A DNA stretch of 64,000 nt from Pseudomonas entomophila (GTDB lineage Bacteria > Pseudomonadota > Gammaproteobacteria > Pseudomonadales > Pseudomonadaceae). This document shows positions 29,660 to 39,334 of this stretch, piece by piece; the stretch's first letter is position 1; each line of letters starts with the position of its first letter. The notes under the pieces are model-generated. The model searched no databases and was not told the origin of the DNA. It saw only the letters and a program-made list of their open reading frames with translations. The stretch is taken from positions 310,001 through 374,000 of the forward strand of contig NZ_CP063832.1 of the NCBI RefSeq assembly GCF_023277925.1, given 5' to 3'. Made by a program: the position numbers and the translations under genes.

Positions 29660-30669
29660 TGGCCTTCGCCGATCGCCTGTTGGCCGCTTGGTACGCCGGG
29701 CACCCCGCGCTCGCCCTGTTGCGCCCGTTGGAGGCGCTGTACCGCCGTGTGGTGACGCGCAAGCGCGCGCGCTTCCTCAGTGGCGAAAGCGCCAGCTATC
29801 GTGCGCCGGTACCGGTGATCGTCGTCGGCAACATCACTGTTGGCGGCACCGGCAAGACCCCGATGATTCTCTGGCTGATCGAACACTGCCGTCGACAGGG
29901 GGTCAAGGTCGGCGTGGTCAGCCGTGGCTATGGCGCCAGGCCGCCGCGATACCCTTGGCGTGTCCAGGCCGACCAACCTGCCGAACAGGCCGGTGACGAG
30001 CCTTTGCTGATCGTCCAGCGCACCGGCGTGCCGCTGGTGATCGACCCTGACCGCTCCCGCGCCGTGCAGGCCTTGGTGGCGAGCGATGCCCCTGACCTTA
30101 TCCTGTGCGATGACGGCATGCAGCACTATCGCCTGGCCCGTGATCTGGAGCTGGTGCTGATCGATGCCGCCCGTGGCCTGGGCAACCGTCGCTGCCTGCC
30201 GGCGGGCCCGCTGCGTGAGCCTGCCGAGCGGCTGGATGAGGCCGATGCGGTACTGTTCAATGGCGCGCAGGCTGATCGTGACGATGGTTTCTCGTTCCGC
30301 CTGCAGCCATCCGCGTTGATCAACCTGCGCAGCGGTGAACGCCGCGAACTTGACCTGTTTCCCGCTGGCCAGGCGCTGCACGCCGTGGCCGGCATCGGTA
30401 ATCCACAACGTTTCTTCAACACCCTGCTGGGGCTAAACTGGCAGCCAGTGCCGCATCCGTTCGCCGACCATGCGCCCTACAGCCGCGAGGTGCTGTCGTT
30501 CAGCCCGCCGCTGCCGCTGGTGATGACCGAGAAGGACGCGGTGAAATGCCGGCCCTTCGCCGCCGACGACTGGTGGTACCTGGCGGTCGACGCCGTGCCT
30601 TCGCAGGCGTTCGGCAGCTGGTTCGATGGTCAGCTCGATCGCCTGTTGCCCAGCCGCCCTCGGCCCTGA
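29659..30669 (+). CDS. lpxK: Tetraacyldisaccharide 4'-kinase LpxK
   Basis: 336 residues with the P-loop [13 protein letters not shown], the catalytic DDGMQH block and LEDADAVL-like region [11 protein letters not shown]. It phosphorylates the lipid A disaccharide precursor at the inner membrane. TGATG overlap with exbD. Confidence 0.96.
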   Translation: MAFADRLLAAWYAGHPALALLRPLEALYRRVVTRKRARFLSGESASYRAPVPVIVVGNITVGGTGKTPMILWLIEHCRRQGVKVGVVSRGYGARPPRYPWRVQADQPAEQAGDEPLLIVQRTGVPLVIDPDRSRAVQALVASDAPDLILCDDGMQHYRLARDLELVLIDAARGLGNRRCLPAGPLREPAERLDEADAVLFNGAQADRDDGFSFRLQPSALINLRSGERRELDLFPAGQALHAVAGIGNPQRFFNTLLGLNWQPVPHPFADHAPYSREVLSFSPPLPLVMTEKDAVKCRPFAADDWWYLAVDAVPSQAFGSWFDGQLDRLLPSRPRP

Positions 30670-30702
30670 GCCTTTTTCAATTTCCGTCTCAAGGAAGCTC
30701 CC

Positions 30703-30888
30703 ATGGACACCAAACTGCTCGATATCCTGGCCTGCCCGATCACCAAAGGCCCGCTCAAGCTCAGCGCCGACAAGACCGAGCTGATCAGCAAGGGCGCGGG
30801 CCTGGCCTACCCGATTCGCGACGGCATCCCGGTGATGCTGGAAAGCGAGGCGCGGACGCTGACCGACGAAGAGCGCCTGGACAAATGA
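30703..30888 (+). CDS. Trm112-family protein (YcaR)
   Basis: A 61-residue Trm112-like protein: [34 protein letters not shown]. It is found between lpxK and kdsB in many gamma-proteobacteria; its partner methyltransferase is unknown. Only one Cys remains of the zinc-site pattern seen in archaeal and eukaryotic Trm112. ATGA overlap with kdsB. Confidence 0.92.
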   Translation: MDTKLLDILACPITKGPLKLSADKTELISKGAGLAYPIRDGIPVMLESEARTLTDEERLDK

Positions 30889-31649
30889 ACCTGGATTTCA
30901 CCGTGGTGATTCCTGCCCGGCTGCGCTCCACGCGCCTGCCGGGCAAGCCGTTGCTGCCGATCGCCGGCAAGCCGATGGTCCAGCATGTGTGGGAGCAGGC
31001 GCGTAAAAGTGGCGCCGGCCGCGTGGTCATCGCCACGGACGACGCCAGCATCGTCGAAGCCTGCCGTGCGTTCGGCGCCGAAGTACTGTTGACCCGTGCC
31101 GACCATGAATCGGGCACTGATCGCCTGGCCGAGGTCGCTGCTCAGCTTGGCCTGGCAGCAGATGCCATCGTGGTCAATGTGCAGGGCGACGAGCCGTTGA
31201 TTCCGCCTGTGATCATCGATCAGGTGGCCGCCAACCTGGCGGAGCATCCTGAAGCCGGCATCGCCACCCTGGCCGAGCCGATCCATGAGCCGGAAACCAT
31301 TTTCAATCCCAACGCGGTGAAAGTGGCCAGCGACAAGAACGGCCTGGCGCTGACCTTCAGCCGCGCGCCGCTGCCCTGGGCCCGCGACGCGTTTGCCAAG
31401 GATCGCAGCCAATTGCCTGCTGGCGTGCCATACCGTCGCCACATCGGCATGTATGCCTACCGCGTGGGCTTCCTCCAGGATTTCGTTGCCTGGGGCCCGT
31501 GCTGGTTGGAGCAGACCGAGTCGTTGGAGCAATTGCGTGCCCTGTGGCACGGCGTGCGCATCCATGTCGCCGATGCCATCGAGGCGCCGGCCGTGGGCGT
31601 TGATACCCCCGAAGACCTGGAGCGCGTGCGGCGCTTGCTGGAGGCCTGA
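30885..31649 (+). CDS. kdsB: 3-deoxy-manno-octulosonate cytidylyltransferase KdsB
   Basis: 254 residues with the nucleotide-binding start [21 protein letters not shown], the VQGDEPLI metal-site block and RHIGMYAYR. It activates Kdo to CMP-Kdo for lipopolysaccharide inner core. It overlaps its neighbours on both sides. Confidence 0.97.
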   Translation: MNLDFTVVIPARLRSTRLPGKPLLPIAGKPMVQHVWEQARKSGAGRVVIATDDASIVEACRAFGAEVLLTRADHESGTDRLAEVAAQLGLAADAIVVNVQGDEPLIPPVIIDQVAANLAEHPEAGIATLAEPIHEPETIFNPNAVKVASDKNGLALTFSRAPLPWARDAFAKDRSQLPAGVPYRRHIGMYAYRVGFLQDFVAWGPCWLEQTESLEQLRALWHGVRIHVADAIEAPAVGVDTPEDLERVRRLLEA

Positions 31650-32113
31650 TGCGCGTCCTGTTCGTCTGCCTCGGCAATATCTGCCGTTCGCCCACCGCCG
31701 AGGGCGTGCTGCGCCATCAACTGGACGCCGCCGGGCTGGCGAATGTCGTCCAGGTGGCTTCCGCCGGTACTGGCGACTGGCACGTGGGCAAGGCCCCCGA
31801 CAGTCGCACCTGCATGGCTGCCCTGGCGCGTGGCTACGACCTGTCGCGCCAGCGCGCTCAACAGGTCAAGGCCGAACACTTTGGTGAGTACGACCTGGTC
31901 TTGGCAATGGACAAGAGCAACCTGCGCAACCTGCAGGCATTGCGTCCGCACAATGCCAAGGGCGAGCTCGACTTGTTCCTGCGCCGCTATGGCGCGGCCC
32001 TGGACGAAGTGCCGGACCCTTACTACGGCGGTGCGGAAGGTTTCGAGCAGGTACTGGACCTGATCGAGGCGGCTTGTCGCGAGTTGGTCGTGGAAATCAA
32101 GGGGCGGTTATGA
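31649..32113 (+). CDS. Low-molecular-weight protein tyrosine phosphatase
   Basis: 154 residues with the P-loop CLGNICRS (catalytic Cys7, Arg13) and the general-acid loop PDPYYGG. It overlaps kdsB by one base and murB by four. The substrate is unknown; similar proteins act on exopolysaccharide kinases or on phosphorylated sugars. Confidence 0.93.
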   Translation: MRVLFVCLGNICRSPTAEGVLRHQLDAAGLANVVQVASAGTGDWHVGKAPDSRTCMAALARGYDLSRQRAQQVKAEHFGEYDLVLAMDKSNLRNLQALRPHNAKGELDLFLRRYGAALDEVPDPYYGGAEGFEQVLDLIEAACRELVVEIKGRL

Positions 32114-33129
32114 CGGCGCATTGGCAGGAGCAGGTTTCGCTCAAGCCCTACAACACTTTTGGTATCGATGTACGTGCGCGTTACTTCACCCAGGCGCACG
32201 ACGATGGTGAAGTTCGTCAAGCGCTGGCCCAGGCAGTTGAGCGACAGGTGCCTGTGCTGGTGATCGGCGGCGGCAGCAACCTGCTGCTGACCCGTGACAT
32301 CGACGCCCTGGTGCTACACATGGCCAGCCGTGGCCGACGCCTGCTCGACGATGATGGCGAGCGGGTGGTTGTGGAGGCCGAGGCCGGCGAGCCCTGGCAT
32401 CCGTTCGTGCAGTGGAGCCTGGAGCAAGGCTTGTGTGGCCTGGAGAACCTCAGCCTGATTCCCGGCACCGTCGGCGCCGCGCCGATGCAGAACGTCGGGG
32501 CCTATGGCGTGGAGATCAAGGATGTATTCGCCGGGCTGACCGCGCTGGATCGCGAGACGGGCGAGCTGCGTGATTTCTCGTTGCAGGCGTGCGCATTCGG
32601 CTATCGCGACAGCGTGTTCAAGCGCAACCCGGGGCGTTGGCTGATCTTGCGTGTGCGCTTTGCCTTGAGCCGTACATTGCAGGCCCATCTGGACTATGGT
32701 CCGGTGCGTCAGCGCCTGGCGGAGCAGGGCGTTGAACAGCCGACCGCTCAGGCGATCAGCAACGCTATCTGCAGCATTCGTCGGGAGAAGCTGCCGGATC
32801 CGGCCGAGCTGGGGAACGCCGGTAGCTTCTTCAAGAACCCCGTGGTGCCTGCGGCATTGGTCGAGCGTATCCGCGCCGGGCATCCTGGCGTGGTGGCCTA
32901 TCCACAGGCCGATGGCCAGGTGAAGCTGGCGGCGGGCTGGTTGATCGAGCAGGCGGGGTGGAAGGGTTATCGCGAGGGCGATGCTGGTGTGCACCGGCTG
33001 CAATCGCTGGTGCTGGTGAACTACGGTCAGGCAAGCGGGGCGCAGATGCATGCGCTGGCGCAGAAGATCCAGGCGGACATCCTTGAGCGGTTTGGGGTGA
33101 CGCTGGAGATGGAGCCGAACCTGTATTAA
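32110..33129 (+). CDS. murB: UDP-N-acetylenolpyruvoylglucosamine reductase MurB
   Basis: A 339-residue type I MurB: FAD-binding YNTFGIDVRA, VIGGGSNLL, LSLIPGTVGAAPMQNVGAYG, and the GNAGSFFKNP block with the catalytic Ser. It makes UDP-MurNAc for peptidoglycan. It is the last gene of the exbB operon; normally rne follows, but here an IS66 element intervenes. Confidence 0.97.
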   Translation: MTAHWQEQVSLKPYNTFGIDVRARYFTQAHDDGEVRQALAQAVERQVPVLVIGGGSNLLLTRDIDALVLHMASRGRRLLDDDGERVVVEAEAGEPWHPFVQWSLEQGLCGLENLSLIPGTVGAAPMQNVGAYGVEIKDVFAGLTALDRETGELRDFSLQACAFGYRDSVFKRNPGRWLILRVRFALSRTLQAHLDYGPVRQRLAEQGVEQPTAQAISNAICSIRREKLPDPAELGNAGSFFKNPVVPAALVERIRAGHPGVVAYPQADGQVKLAAGWLIEQAGWKGYREGDAGVHRLQSLVLVNYGQASGAQMHALAQKIQADILERFGVTLEMEPNLY

Positions 33130-33214
33130 TCCTATTGCGGGGCCGTTGCCAGGCGCAGCTTCAGGGTTTGTGGCCGGTCTCGGGTAAGCGTCCGGCGAAC
33201 TCACCTTGCGTAAG

Positions 33215-34750
33215 TCATGCCGGCACCCACTGATGCGGCAGCAACTGTCCGATCTCACTGGCCCGTTGGGTCGGCAGCCGCGTCAGCACATCTTTGAGAT
33301 AGGCATACGGATCATGCCCATTCATGCGCGCCGACTGGATCAAACTCATGATTGCTGCGGCCCGCTTACCGCTGCGCAGGGATCCCGCAAATAACCAGTT
33401 CGAGCGCCCGAGTGCCCATGGCCGTATCTGGTTTTCGACCTGGTTATTGTCGATAGGCACAGCCCCATCATCCAGGTAGCGCGTCAGCGCTACCCAGCGT
33501 TTCAGGCTGTAATCGAGGGCTTTGGCCGTGGCTGATCCATTGGGCACCAGGTCTCGCTGAGCCAACATCCAGTCATGAAGTTTTTTGAGGATCGGCACCG
33601 CCAATTCTTGTCGTATTCGCCAGCGCTCTTCATCACTCATGTCCCGCGCCTGACGTTCGACCTCGTACAAGCCGCTGATCGAGTGCAGGGCCTGTTCAGC
33701 CAGCTGACTTTTGTTCGCCACGTGCAAATCAAAGAACTTGCGTCGGGCGTGGGCCATGCAGCCGATTTCAGTGATGCCTTGTTCGAAACCGGCTTTGTAG
33801 CCAGCGAAGTCGTCGCAGACCAGCTTGCCGTTCCAGTCACCCAGGAAGTTGCGCGCATGTTCGCCAGCACGGCTTGGGCTGAAGTCGTAAACCACCGCTT
33901 TGAGCCCTGAAAACGGCGTCGTGCTGTACGCCCAGACATAGGCCCGGTGGGTTTTCTTCTCGCCTGGCGCAAGCATTTGCACCGGTGTCTCATCAGCGTG
34001 GATCACGCCCTGGTTCAGCACGGCTTCACGCAGTGCATCGACCAGTGGCTGAAGCCGCACGCCGGTTTGTCCGACCCACTGCGCCAGGGTCGAGCGAGCA
34101 ATTGCCAGCCCGGCGCGGCCAAAGATTTTCTCCTGCCGGTACAGCGGCAAGTGATCGGCAAACTTGGCCACCATCACGTGGGCCAACAAACCTGCGGTCG
34201 GGATACCTTTGTCGATAACCTGGGCTGGCACCGGTGCCTGGATCAGGGTTTCGCACTGGCGACAGGCCCATTTGCCCCGCACATGTTGCTCGACGGTAAA
34301 CACGCCCGGCGTGTAATCCAGCTTCTCGCTGACGTCTTCGCCGATGCGTTGAAGTTGGCAACCACAGACGCACTGGTTGTTTTCGGGTTCGTGACGAATC
34401 ACCGTGCGTGGAAACTGCGGCGGCAAAGGCGCACGTTTCGGGGATTGTCGTGGTTCGGCCTGTGGCGCATCTGGGAGAAGCTGGTTTAGCTCGGCCTCGA
34501 TAGCTTCAAGGTCTGTGTCGAGCAGGTCATCCAGCAAGCTGCTTTGCGCCGGGCTGATTTGCTCGCTGCGCTTGGCAAACTTGTGCCGTTTGAGCAGGGC
34601 GATTTCGAACTTGAACTGTTCGATGAGGATTTCATCGTTCTGAATCTTCCTGCTCATCGCCTCGACCTGGGATTGCAATTGCACCGCCTGTGCCGCCAAG
34701 GCACGAAGCTGTTCCGGGGTCATCTGGTCGAGGTTGGGCGAGAAAGTCAT
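33215..34750 (-). CDS. tnpC: IS66 transposase TnpC
   Basis: 511 residues, full length for the family. A leucine-zipper-like N-terminus (about 10-60) is followed by a zinc finger (CVCGCQL then WACRQCE) and a DDE core with IHADETPV and CDDFAGYK. The conserved NNQVENQIRPWALGRSNWLF carries the catalytic Glu. No frameshift is visible. ATG 34750 (MTFSPNLDQMTPEQ) is the expected start. Confidence 0.95.
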   Translation of the reverse strand: MTFSPNLDQMTPEQLRALAAQAVQLQSQVEAMSRKIQNDEILIEQFKFEIALLKRHKFAKRSEQISPAQSSLLDDLLDTDLEAIEAELNQLLPDAPQAEPRQSPKRAPLPPQFPRTVIRHEPENNQCVCGCQLQRIGEDVSEKLDYTPGVFTVEQHVRGKWACRQCETLIQAPVPAQVIDKGIPTAGLLAHVMVAKFADHLPLYRQEKIFGRAGLAIARSTLAQWVGQTGVRLQPLVDALREAVLNQGVIHADETPVQMLAPGEKKTHRAYVWAYSTTPFSGLKAVVYDFSPSRAGEHARNFLGDWNGKLVCDDFAGYKAGFEQGITEIGCMAHARRKFFDLHVANKSQLAEQALHSISGLYEVERQARDMSDEERWRIRQELAVPILKKLHDWMLAQRDLVPNGSATAKALDYSLKRWVALTRYLDDGAVPIDNNQVENQIRPWALGRSNWLFAGSLRSGKRAAAIMSLIQSARMNGHDPYAYLKDVLTRLPTQRASEIGQLLPHQWVPA

Positions 34751-34813
34751 GCCGCCGATTGTGCCAGAGCAGGCTCGGGGCGACGACAAGTAGACCGGCC
34801 AAATGGCCGGCGT

Positions 34814-35144
34814 TTACAGCATGCTAATCACACCGCCTGCACCGACGTGCTGCCACGGCAGGCCCAACACCAACGCCTGGAGTTGTTCGCTGTCGAGTTC
34901 GACCTCGCAGCCGTGGCGAATGCCGGGCCAGTGGAACTTGCCGTTTAGGTGCGGCTTTTAGCGGGACGAAAGCTGGTAGTGAAGCCGCTGCGGGCTGATC
35001 TCGATAGAGCGGCAGCCATTTGCGGATGACGTTGGCATTGATGCCGTGGTTGATGGCGACACTGGACACGGTTGCGCCAGGTTGCAGGCATTCCTGAACG
35101 ACCTGGGCTTTGAACGGTTTCGGATAAGAGCTTCGTCGGCGCAT
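34814..35144 (-). pseudogene. Fused remnant of IS66 tnpA and tnpB
   Basis: From 35144 the reading frame encodes a normal TnpA N-terminus (MRRRSSYPKPFKAQVVQECL, helix-turn-helix VSSVAINHGINANVIRKWL) down to LPAFVPLKAAP. At about 34943-34952 it jumps into the last 43 codons of TnpB in another frame (NGKFHWPGIRHG, LQALVLGLPWQHVG, ending ISML at 34814). The rest of tnpA and most of tnpB are missing, so neither protein can be functional. The TnpA frame itself runs on to 34824 as nonsense. Confidence 0.85.
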
Positions 35145-35159
35145 GGAAATCCTGGCGAT

Positions 35160-35205
35160 AAGGGTGATCGCGTCCGCTTAAAAATACGCGGACACCATCG
35201 CCCTT
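35160..35205 (-). repeat. Stem-loop at the tnpA end of the IS66 element
   Basis: 18-nt arms 35160-35177 and 35188-35205 match at 15 of 18 positions in inverted orientation. It lies just upstream of tnpA on its strand, where it could hinder read-through expression or translation of the transposase genes from outside. Confidence 0.6.
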
Positions 35206-35283
35206 AATGCTGGAGTTCGGAAGGTGAGTTCGCCGGACGCTTACGCCAGGCTAAAGATCTACGTAATGTCAGCGGCAAAGAAA

Positions 35284-35313
35284 AAGCCCCGCCAGTTCGC
35301 ACTGGCGGGGCTT
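35284..35313 (-). terminator. Rho-independent terminator of rne
   Basis: AAGCCCCGCCAG / CTGGCGGGGCTT, a 12-bp stem with a 6-nt loop, followed on the minus strand by CTTTTTCTTT. It lies just downstream of the rne stop codon and outside the IS66 element. Confidence 0.92.
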
Positions 35314-35332
35314 CTTCATTCAGCCGTTGGTA

Positions 35333-38300
35333 TCAACCGTGATGAGGCTTGTGCTCGTCAGCGCTTTCAAGGGCTTCTGCCGGTGCCTGGGCGGCAGCCA
35401 GGGCTGCTGCTGCGGCTTCGGCTTCACGCTTGCGGCGGCGCACTTCACGCGGGTCGTTCGGCGCACGGCCGTTCGGCAGCATGATGGTGGACGGCTCGAC
35501 CGGGGCGGCTGCCTCTTCGACTGGCGCCTGTTCGGCGACAACCGGCGCAGGCTCGGCTGCTGCGGCCACTTCGGCTTGCGCTTCGGCAGGCTCGGCCTCG
35601 ACTTGCGGGGCGGGTTGCTCGGTAACCGGAGTCTCGACCGTCTCGATGACCGGCGCTTTTTCGATCTCGCCAGCTTCCACTACCGGTGCCGATTCGACAG
35701 CAGCTTCAACGATTGCGGCAGGCTGCTCGACGGCTGCCTCGACTACTGGCTGTGGCGCCACTTCAACCACGGGCTCGATGCTTGGCTCGATGGCAACAGC
35801 TGGTTCGCTGACAGGTTGTTCCACCACGGGGGTGATGGAGACCTGCTCGGCGACGACCTCGGCGATTTCCACCTGGGGCTCGGCGACGGTCGCGTTGGCG
35901 CGTTCGGCCTGCTGGTTGGCTTCGACTTCGGCGTCAGCGCTGATGTTGCTGGTGGCAACGGCGGCAGTCACGGCGATGCCGGCAGCCAGATCGGCACCCA
36001 GCTCGGTGGCCTGGTGTTGCTGTGGCTGCTGTTCTTCGCTGCTGTCTTCATCGCCCTCGATCAGCTCGCCATTGGCGTTGCGCTGACGCTCGCGACGGTT
36101 GCTGCGGCGACGCTGGCCACGGGAGCGGCGGCGTGGACGCTCGCCATCGGCGCCTTCCTGCTCGTCCTGCAGCAGTTCTTCGTTCGGCAGTTGCTCTTCT
36201 GCCTGCTCGGCGGCCTGTTCGGCAACCTGCTCGTCAGGGCGCAGCTGGCGCTCTTCGCGTGGCGGACGTGGCTGACGCTCTTCGCGAGGTGCACGCTCTT
36301 CACGTGGTGCACGCTCTTCACGTGGGGCGCGTTCTTCGCGTGGGGCACGCTCTTCGCGAGGTGCGCGTTCTTCACGTGGGGCGCGCTCTTCGCGAGGTGC
36401 ACGTTCTTCACGTGGGGCGCGCTCTTCGCGAGGTCCGCGTTCTTCACGTGGGGTGCGCTCTTCGCGAGGTGCGCGCTCTTCACGTGGCTGACGCTCTTCA
36501 CGGGCTGCAGGTGCGGCGTCCAGCGGCTCGCGCAGTTCGCGTACGCGCTCTTCGCGGTTGCCGCGGCGGTCTTCGCGAGGCTGGCGTGGCTGGCGTTCTT
36601 CACGCGGCGCACGCTCTTCGCGTGGGGCGCGTTCCTCGCGAGGTTGACGCTCTTCACGTGGGGTACGCTCGTTACGCTCCTCTCGCGGCTTGCGCTCTTC
36701 GTCGCGACGGCCACCACGGTTGCGGCTCTGCTGGCGTCCGTTGCGACGCTCCTCGTTGCGCGACGAGCGCTCGGCGGCCGGCTTCTCGGTGTTCACGGCC
36801 GGTGCGGCGGCAGGCTCTTCCTTGCCAGCGAACAGGCTGACCAGCGACTTGACCAGGCCCTTGAACAGGCTCGGCTCCGGGGCGCTCTGTACGGGCGCGA
36901 CCGGTGCGGCTGGCTCTTCAGCTGCGGCCGGTGCCGGGGCGTTGGACCGAGCCGGTGCGGTCTTGACCGCAGCTTCCTGGCGAACCAGGGTGCGAGTGGC
37001 GGTCGGTTGCGGGGCTTCTTCCGCTTCGCTCGAGGCGATCTCGTAGCTGGACTGGTTGTTCAGCACGTCCGGATTGTCGTCGCGCAGGCGCTGGACTTCG
37101 AAGTGCGGGGTTTCCAGGTGATCGTTCGGCAGGATGATGATGCGCGCGCGGGTACGCAGTTCGATCTTGGTGATCGAGTTGCGTTTCTCGTTGAGCAGGA
37201 AGGCGGCCACTGGAATCGGTACCTGGGCACGCACCTCGGCGGTGCGGTCCTTCAGGGCTTCTTCTTCGATCAGGCGCAGGATCGCCAGCGACAGTGATTC
37301 GACGTCACGGATGATGCCGGTGCCGGAGCAGCGCGGGCAGACGATGCCGCTGCTCTCACCCAGCGATGGACGCAGGCGCTGGCGGGACATCTCCAACAGG
37401 CCGAAGCGCGAAATGCGGCCAACCTGCACGCGGGCGCGGTCGGCTTCCAGGCACTCGCGCACACGTTCTTCGACGGCGCGCTGGTTCTTCGCCGGGGTCA
37501 TGTCGATGAAGTCGATGACGATGAGGCCGCCGATGTCGCGCAGGCGCAGCTGGCGAGCGATCTCTTCGGCCGCTTCAAGGTTGGTTTGCAGCGCGGTTTC
37601 CTCGATGTCGCTGCCTTTGGTGGCGCGCGCCGAGTTGATATCGATGGAGACCAGGGCTTCGGTCGGGTCGATGACGATCGAGCCACCGGACGGCAGGTCG
37701 ACGACGCGCTGGAAGGCGGTCTCGATCTGGCTTTCGATCTGGAAGCGGTTGAACAGCGGCACGCTGTCTTCGTACAGCTTGACCTTGCTGGCGTACTGCG
37801 GCATCACCTGGCGGATGAAGGTCAGGGCTTCTTCCTGGGCATCGATGCTGTCGATCAGCACTTCGCCGATGTCCTGGCGCAGGTAGTCGCGGATGGCGCG
37901 GATGATGACGTTGCTTTCCTGGTAGATCAGGAACGGCGCGGTGCGGTCGAGGGACGCTTCCTTGATGGCGGTCCACAGCTGCAGCAGGTAGTCGAGGTCC
38001 CACTGCATTTCTTCGCTGCTGCGGCCCAGGCCCGCAGTGCGCACGATCAGGCCCATGTCGCCCGGAACGGTCAGGCCGTTCAGCGCTTCACGCAGTTCGT
38101 TGCGCTCCTCGCCTTCGATGCGACGGGAGATGCCGCCGGCGCGCGGGTTGTTGGGCATCAGTACCAGGTAGCGGCCGGCCAGGCTGATGAAGGTGGTCAG
38201 GGCGGCACCTTTGTTGCCGCGCTCTTCCTTCTCGACCTGGACGATGACTTCCTGGCCTTCGCTCAGTACTTCCTTGATGTTGACCCGGCCTTCGGGGGCC

Positions 38301-38539
38301 TTCTTGAAGTATTCGCGGGAGATTTCCTTCAGCGGCAGGAAGCCGTGACGTTCGGAGCCGAAGTCGACGAAGGCGGCTTCAAGGCTGGGCTCGATCCGAG
38401 TGATCTTGCCTTTGTAGATGTTGGCCTTTTTCTGCTCACGGGCGCCGGACTCGATGTCCAGGTCGTAGAGGCGTTGGCCGTCCACCAGGGCTACACGCAA
38501 CTCTTCGGGTTGAGTTGCGTTAATCAGCATTCTTTTCAT
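35333..38539 (-). CDS. rne: Ribonuclease E
   Basis: 1068 residues. An S1 RNA-binding domain (about 35-125), the 5'-sensor/RNase H-like part and DNase I-like catalytic domain ([24 protein letters not shown] with the metal-binding Asp residues), and the zinc link CPRCSGTG near residue 405 form the catalytic half. The C-terminal half is disordered and Arg/Glu/Pro-rich, with twelve consecutive six-residue repeats of the PREERA type, then Ala/Glu/Val-rich acidic stretches and an ending typical for degradosome partner binding. It initiates mRNA decay and rRNA/tRNA processing. ATG 38539 gives the conserved MKRMLINA start. Confidence 0.96.
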   Translation of the reverse strand: MKRMLINATQPEELRVALVDGQRLYDLDIESGAREQKKANIYKGKITRIEPSLEAAFVDFGSERHGFLPLKEISREYFKKAPEGRVNIKEVLSEGQEVIVQVEKEERGNKGAALTTFISLAGRYLVLMPNNPRAGGISRRIEGEERNELREALNGLTVPGDMGLIVRTAGLGRSSEEMQWDLDYLLQLWTAIKEASLDRTAPFLIYQESNVIIRAIRDYLRQDIGEVLIDSIDAQEEALTFIRQVMPQYASKVKLYEDSVPLFNRFQIESQIETAFQRVVDLPSGGSIVIDPTEALVSIDINSARATKGSDIEETALQTNLEAAEEIARQLRLRDIGGLIVIDFIDMTPAKNQRAVEERVRECLEADRARVQVGRISRFGLLEMSRQRLRPSLGESSGIVCPRCSGTGIIRDVESLSLAILRLIEEEALKDRTAEVRAQVPIPVAAFLLNEKRNSITKIELRTRARIIILPNDHLETPHFEVQRLRDDNPDVLNNQSSYEIASSEAEEAPQPTATRTLVRQEAAVKTAPARSNAPAPAAAEEPAAPVAPVQSAPEPSLFKGLVKSLVSLFAGKEEPAAAPAVNTEKPAAERSSRNEERRNGRQQSRNRGGRRDEERKPREERNERTPREERQPREERAPREERAPREERQPRQPREDRRGNREERVRELREPLDAAPAAREERQPREERAPREERTPREERGPREERAPREERAPREERAPREERAPREERAPREERAPREERAPREERAPREERQPRPPREERQLRPDEQVAEQAAEQAEEQLPNEELLQDEQEGADGERPRRRSRGQRRRSNRRERQRNANGELIEGDEDSSEEQQPQQHQATELGADLAAGIAVTAAVATSNISADAEVEANQQAERANATVAEPQVEIAEVVAEQVSITPVVEQPVSEPAVAIEPSIEPVVEVAPQPVVEAAVEQPAAIVEAAVESAPVVEAGEIEKAPVIETVETPVTEQPAPQVEAEPAEAQAEVAAAAEPAPVVAEQAPVEEAAAPVEPSTIMLPNGRAPNDPREVRRRKREAEAAAAALAAAQAPAEALESADEHKPHHG
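36276..36491 (-). repeat. 12 x 18-bp tandem repeat inside rne
   Basis: Twelve contiguous 18-bp units of the form CGCTCTTCNCGNGGNGCN (plus strand), each encoding the six residues P-R-E-E-R-A or a near variant (Thr, Gly, Gln in the last place). A shorter cluster of similar units lies at about 36596-36680. The array codes the Arg-rich RNA-binding arm of RNase E. Confidence 0.92.
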
Positions 38540-39333
38540 GTTGTACCGTCGGTTTCCGGGCTGCCGGAAACGGCGTTCGGCACACACGACTTTTCATGAT
38601 CGGTGCCAAGGTGCGCAAAGGGTGGCGGGCCACCCCGTGTCTGGCGACGTTCGGCACCAGCCGGTTGCCCAGCCTGCCGTGGTCGCGACGACGCGTCCTG
38701 TTTTGCGGTGCCAGAAGGCCTGTCGAGTTTTTCGAATGTTATCCGAATCAATCGAACGGGCCTGGTGCACTCAGTCAGGAGGAGGAATCAACCGGTCGTC
38801 CGTGGACGCCGCAAGGGCGTCTGTTCAGGACCTTGTCCGTCCATCGCCCGATCAGTGGGGCGGTGGGCGGACGCGGTGCCACACGGTCCGAGGGCTGTGC
38901 ATCTCCACCCTGCACGTATCCCTGAAAATTCGGTGCTGCCGCGCGCTGAATCCGCAACGGGTTGCATTTTTCGCCAGCCCGGATGCCGGGCTGGCGCCAT
39001 AACATATCCAAGGCAGGTATTTCCGAAGCATTCGCCCAAATGCGCGGAAACGACGGTGGCGGGCAGAGGTACGGCGAAAAGAATCGGGTAAGCAGGTGAA
39101 ACACCGCACTTGTCGTTTTTTTTCGGTCTTCTCTACACAGCGCTGGTGGCGATTCCAGGCAATTCGTTAAACTGGCGAACGCTCCGTAGGACGGCCTCGC
39201 GTCCTCGGGGATTGCGATGGTCAGGGCCGGCGTAGAGCCTGGTGCCGCTGGCCTGCCGCTTTTGGCGGCGTTCGCGACTATAGCAGTAATGATTAAGTGC
39301 TTCAATTCCATAAAAAATTGTTATGATCCCGCC
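38540..39333 (-). other. 794-bp gap: long rne leader and rluC promoter
   Basis: No convincing gene on either strand. Between rne (minus) and rluC (plus), only the last 40 bases are needed for rluC, so most of the gap is probably the rne untranslated leader. rne leaders are long and structured in E. coli, where they mediate autoregulation by RNase E cleavage. I see no strong rne promoter: TTGCCT near 39152-39157 with TGTGTAGA-like bases 17 nt on is only a weak candidate. Confidence 0.5.
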
Positions 39334-39334
39334 A
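39322..39334 (+). promoter_or_regulatory. rluC -10 box directly before the start codon
   Basis: TATGAT (39322-39327) lies 6 nt ahead of ATG 39334, in an AT-rich context. Transcription would start at or within a base or two of the ATG, and no Shine-Dalgarno is visible, so the mRNA may be leaderless. The -35 is poor. Confidence 0.5.

Larger units (their letters stand above)
33184..35244 (-). mobile_element. IS66-family insertion sequence with internal deletion
   Basis: A 2061-bp element bounded by perfect 24-bp inverted ends: 33184-33207 (GTAAGCGTCCGGCGAACTCA plus CCTT) and 35221-35244. It carries intact tnpC and a fused remnant of tnpA and tnpB. The 8-bp flanks differ (GGTCTCGG left, GCCAGGCT right), so no target duplication remains. 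It sits in the gap between the 3' ends of murB and rne, disrupting neither gene. Confidence 0.93.

Noticed and set aside
36276..36491. CRISPR array
   Set aside because: The repeats are contiguous without spacers and are in frame inside rne.
35327..37297. 656-residue plus-strand frame opposite rne with Phe/Leu/Trp repeats
   Set aside because: It is the reverse reading of the RNase E hexad repeats, which makes it look like a repetitive membrane protein.
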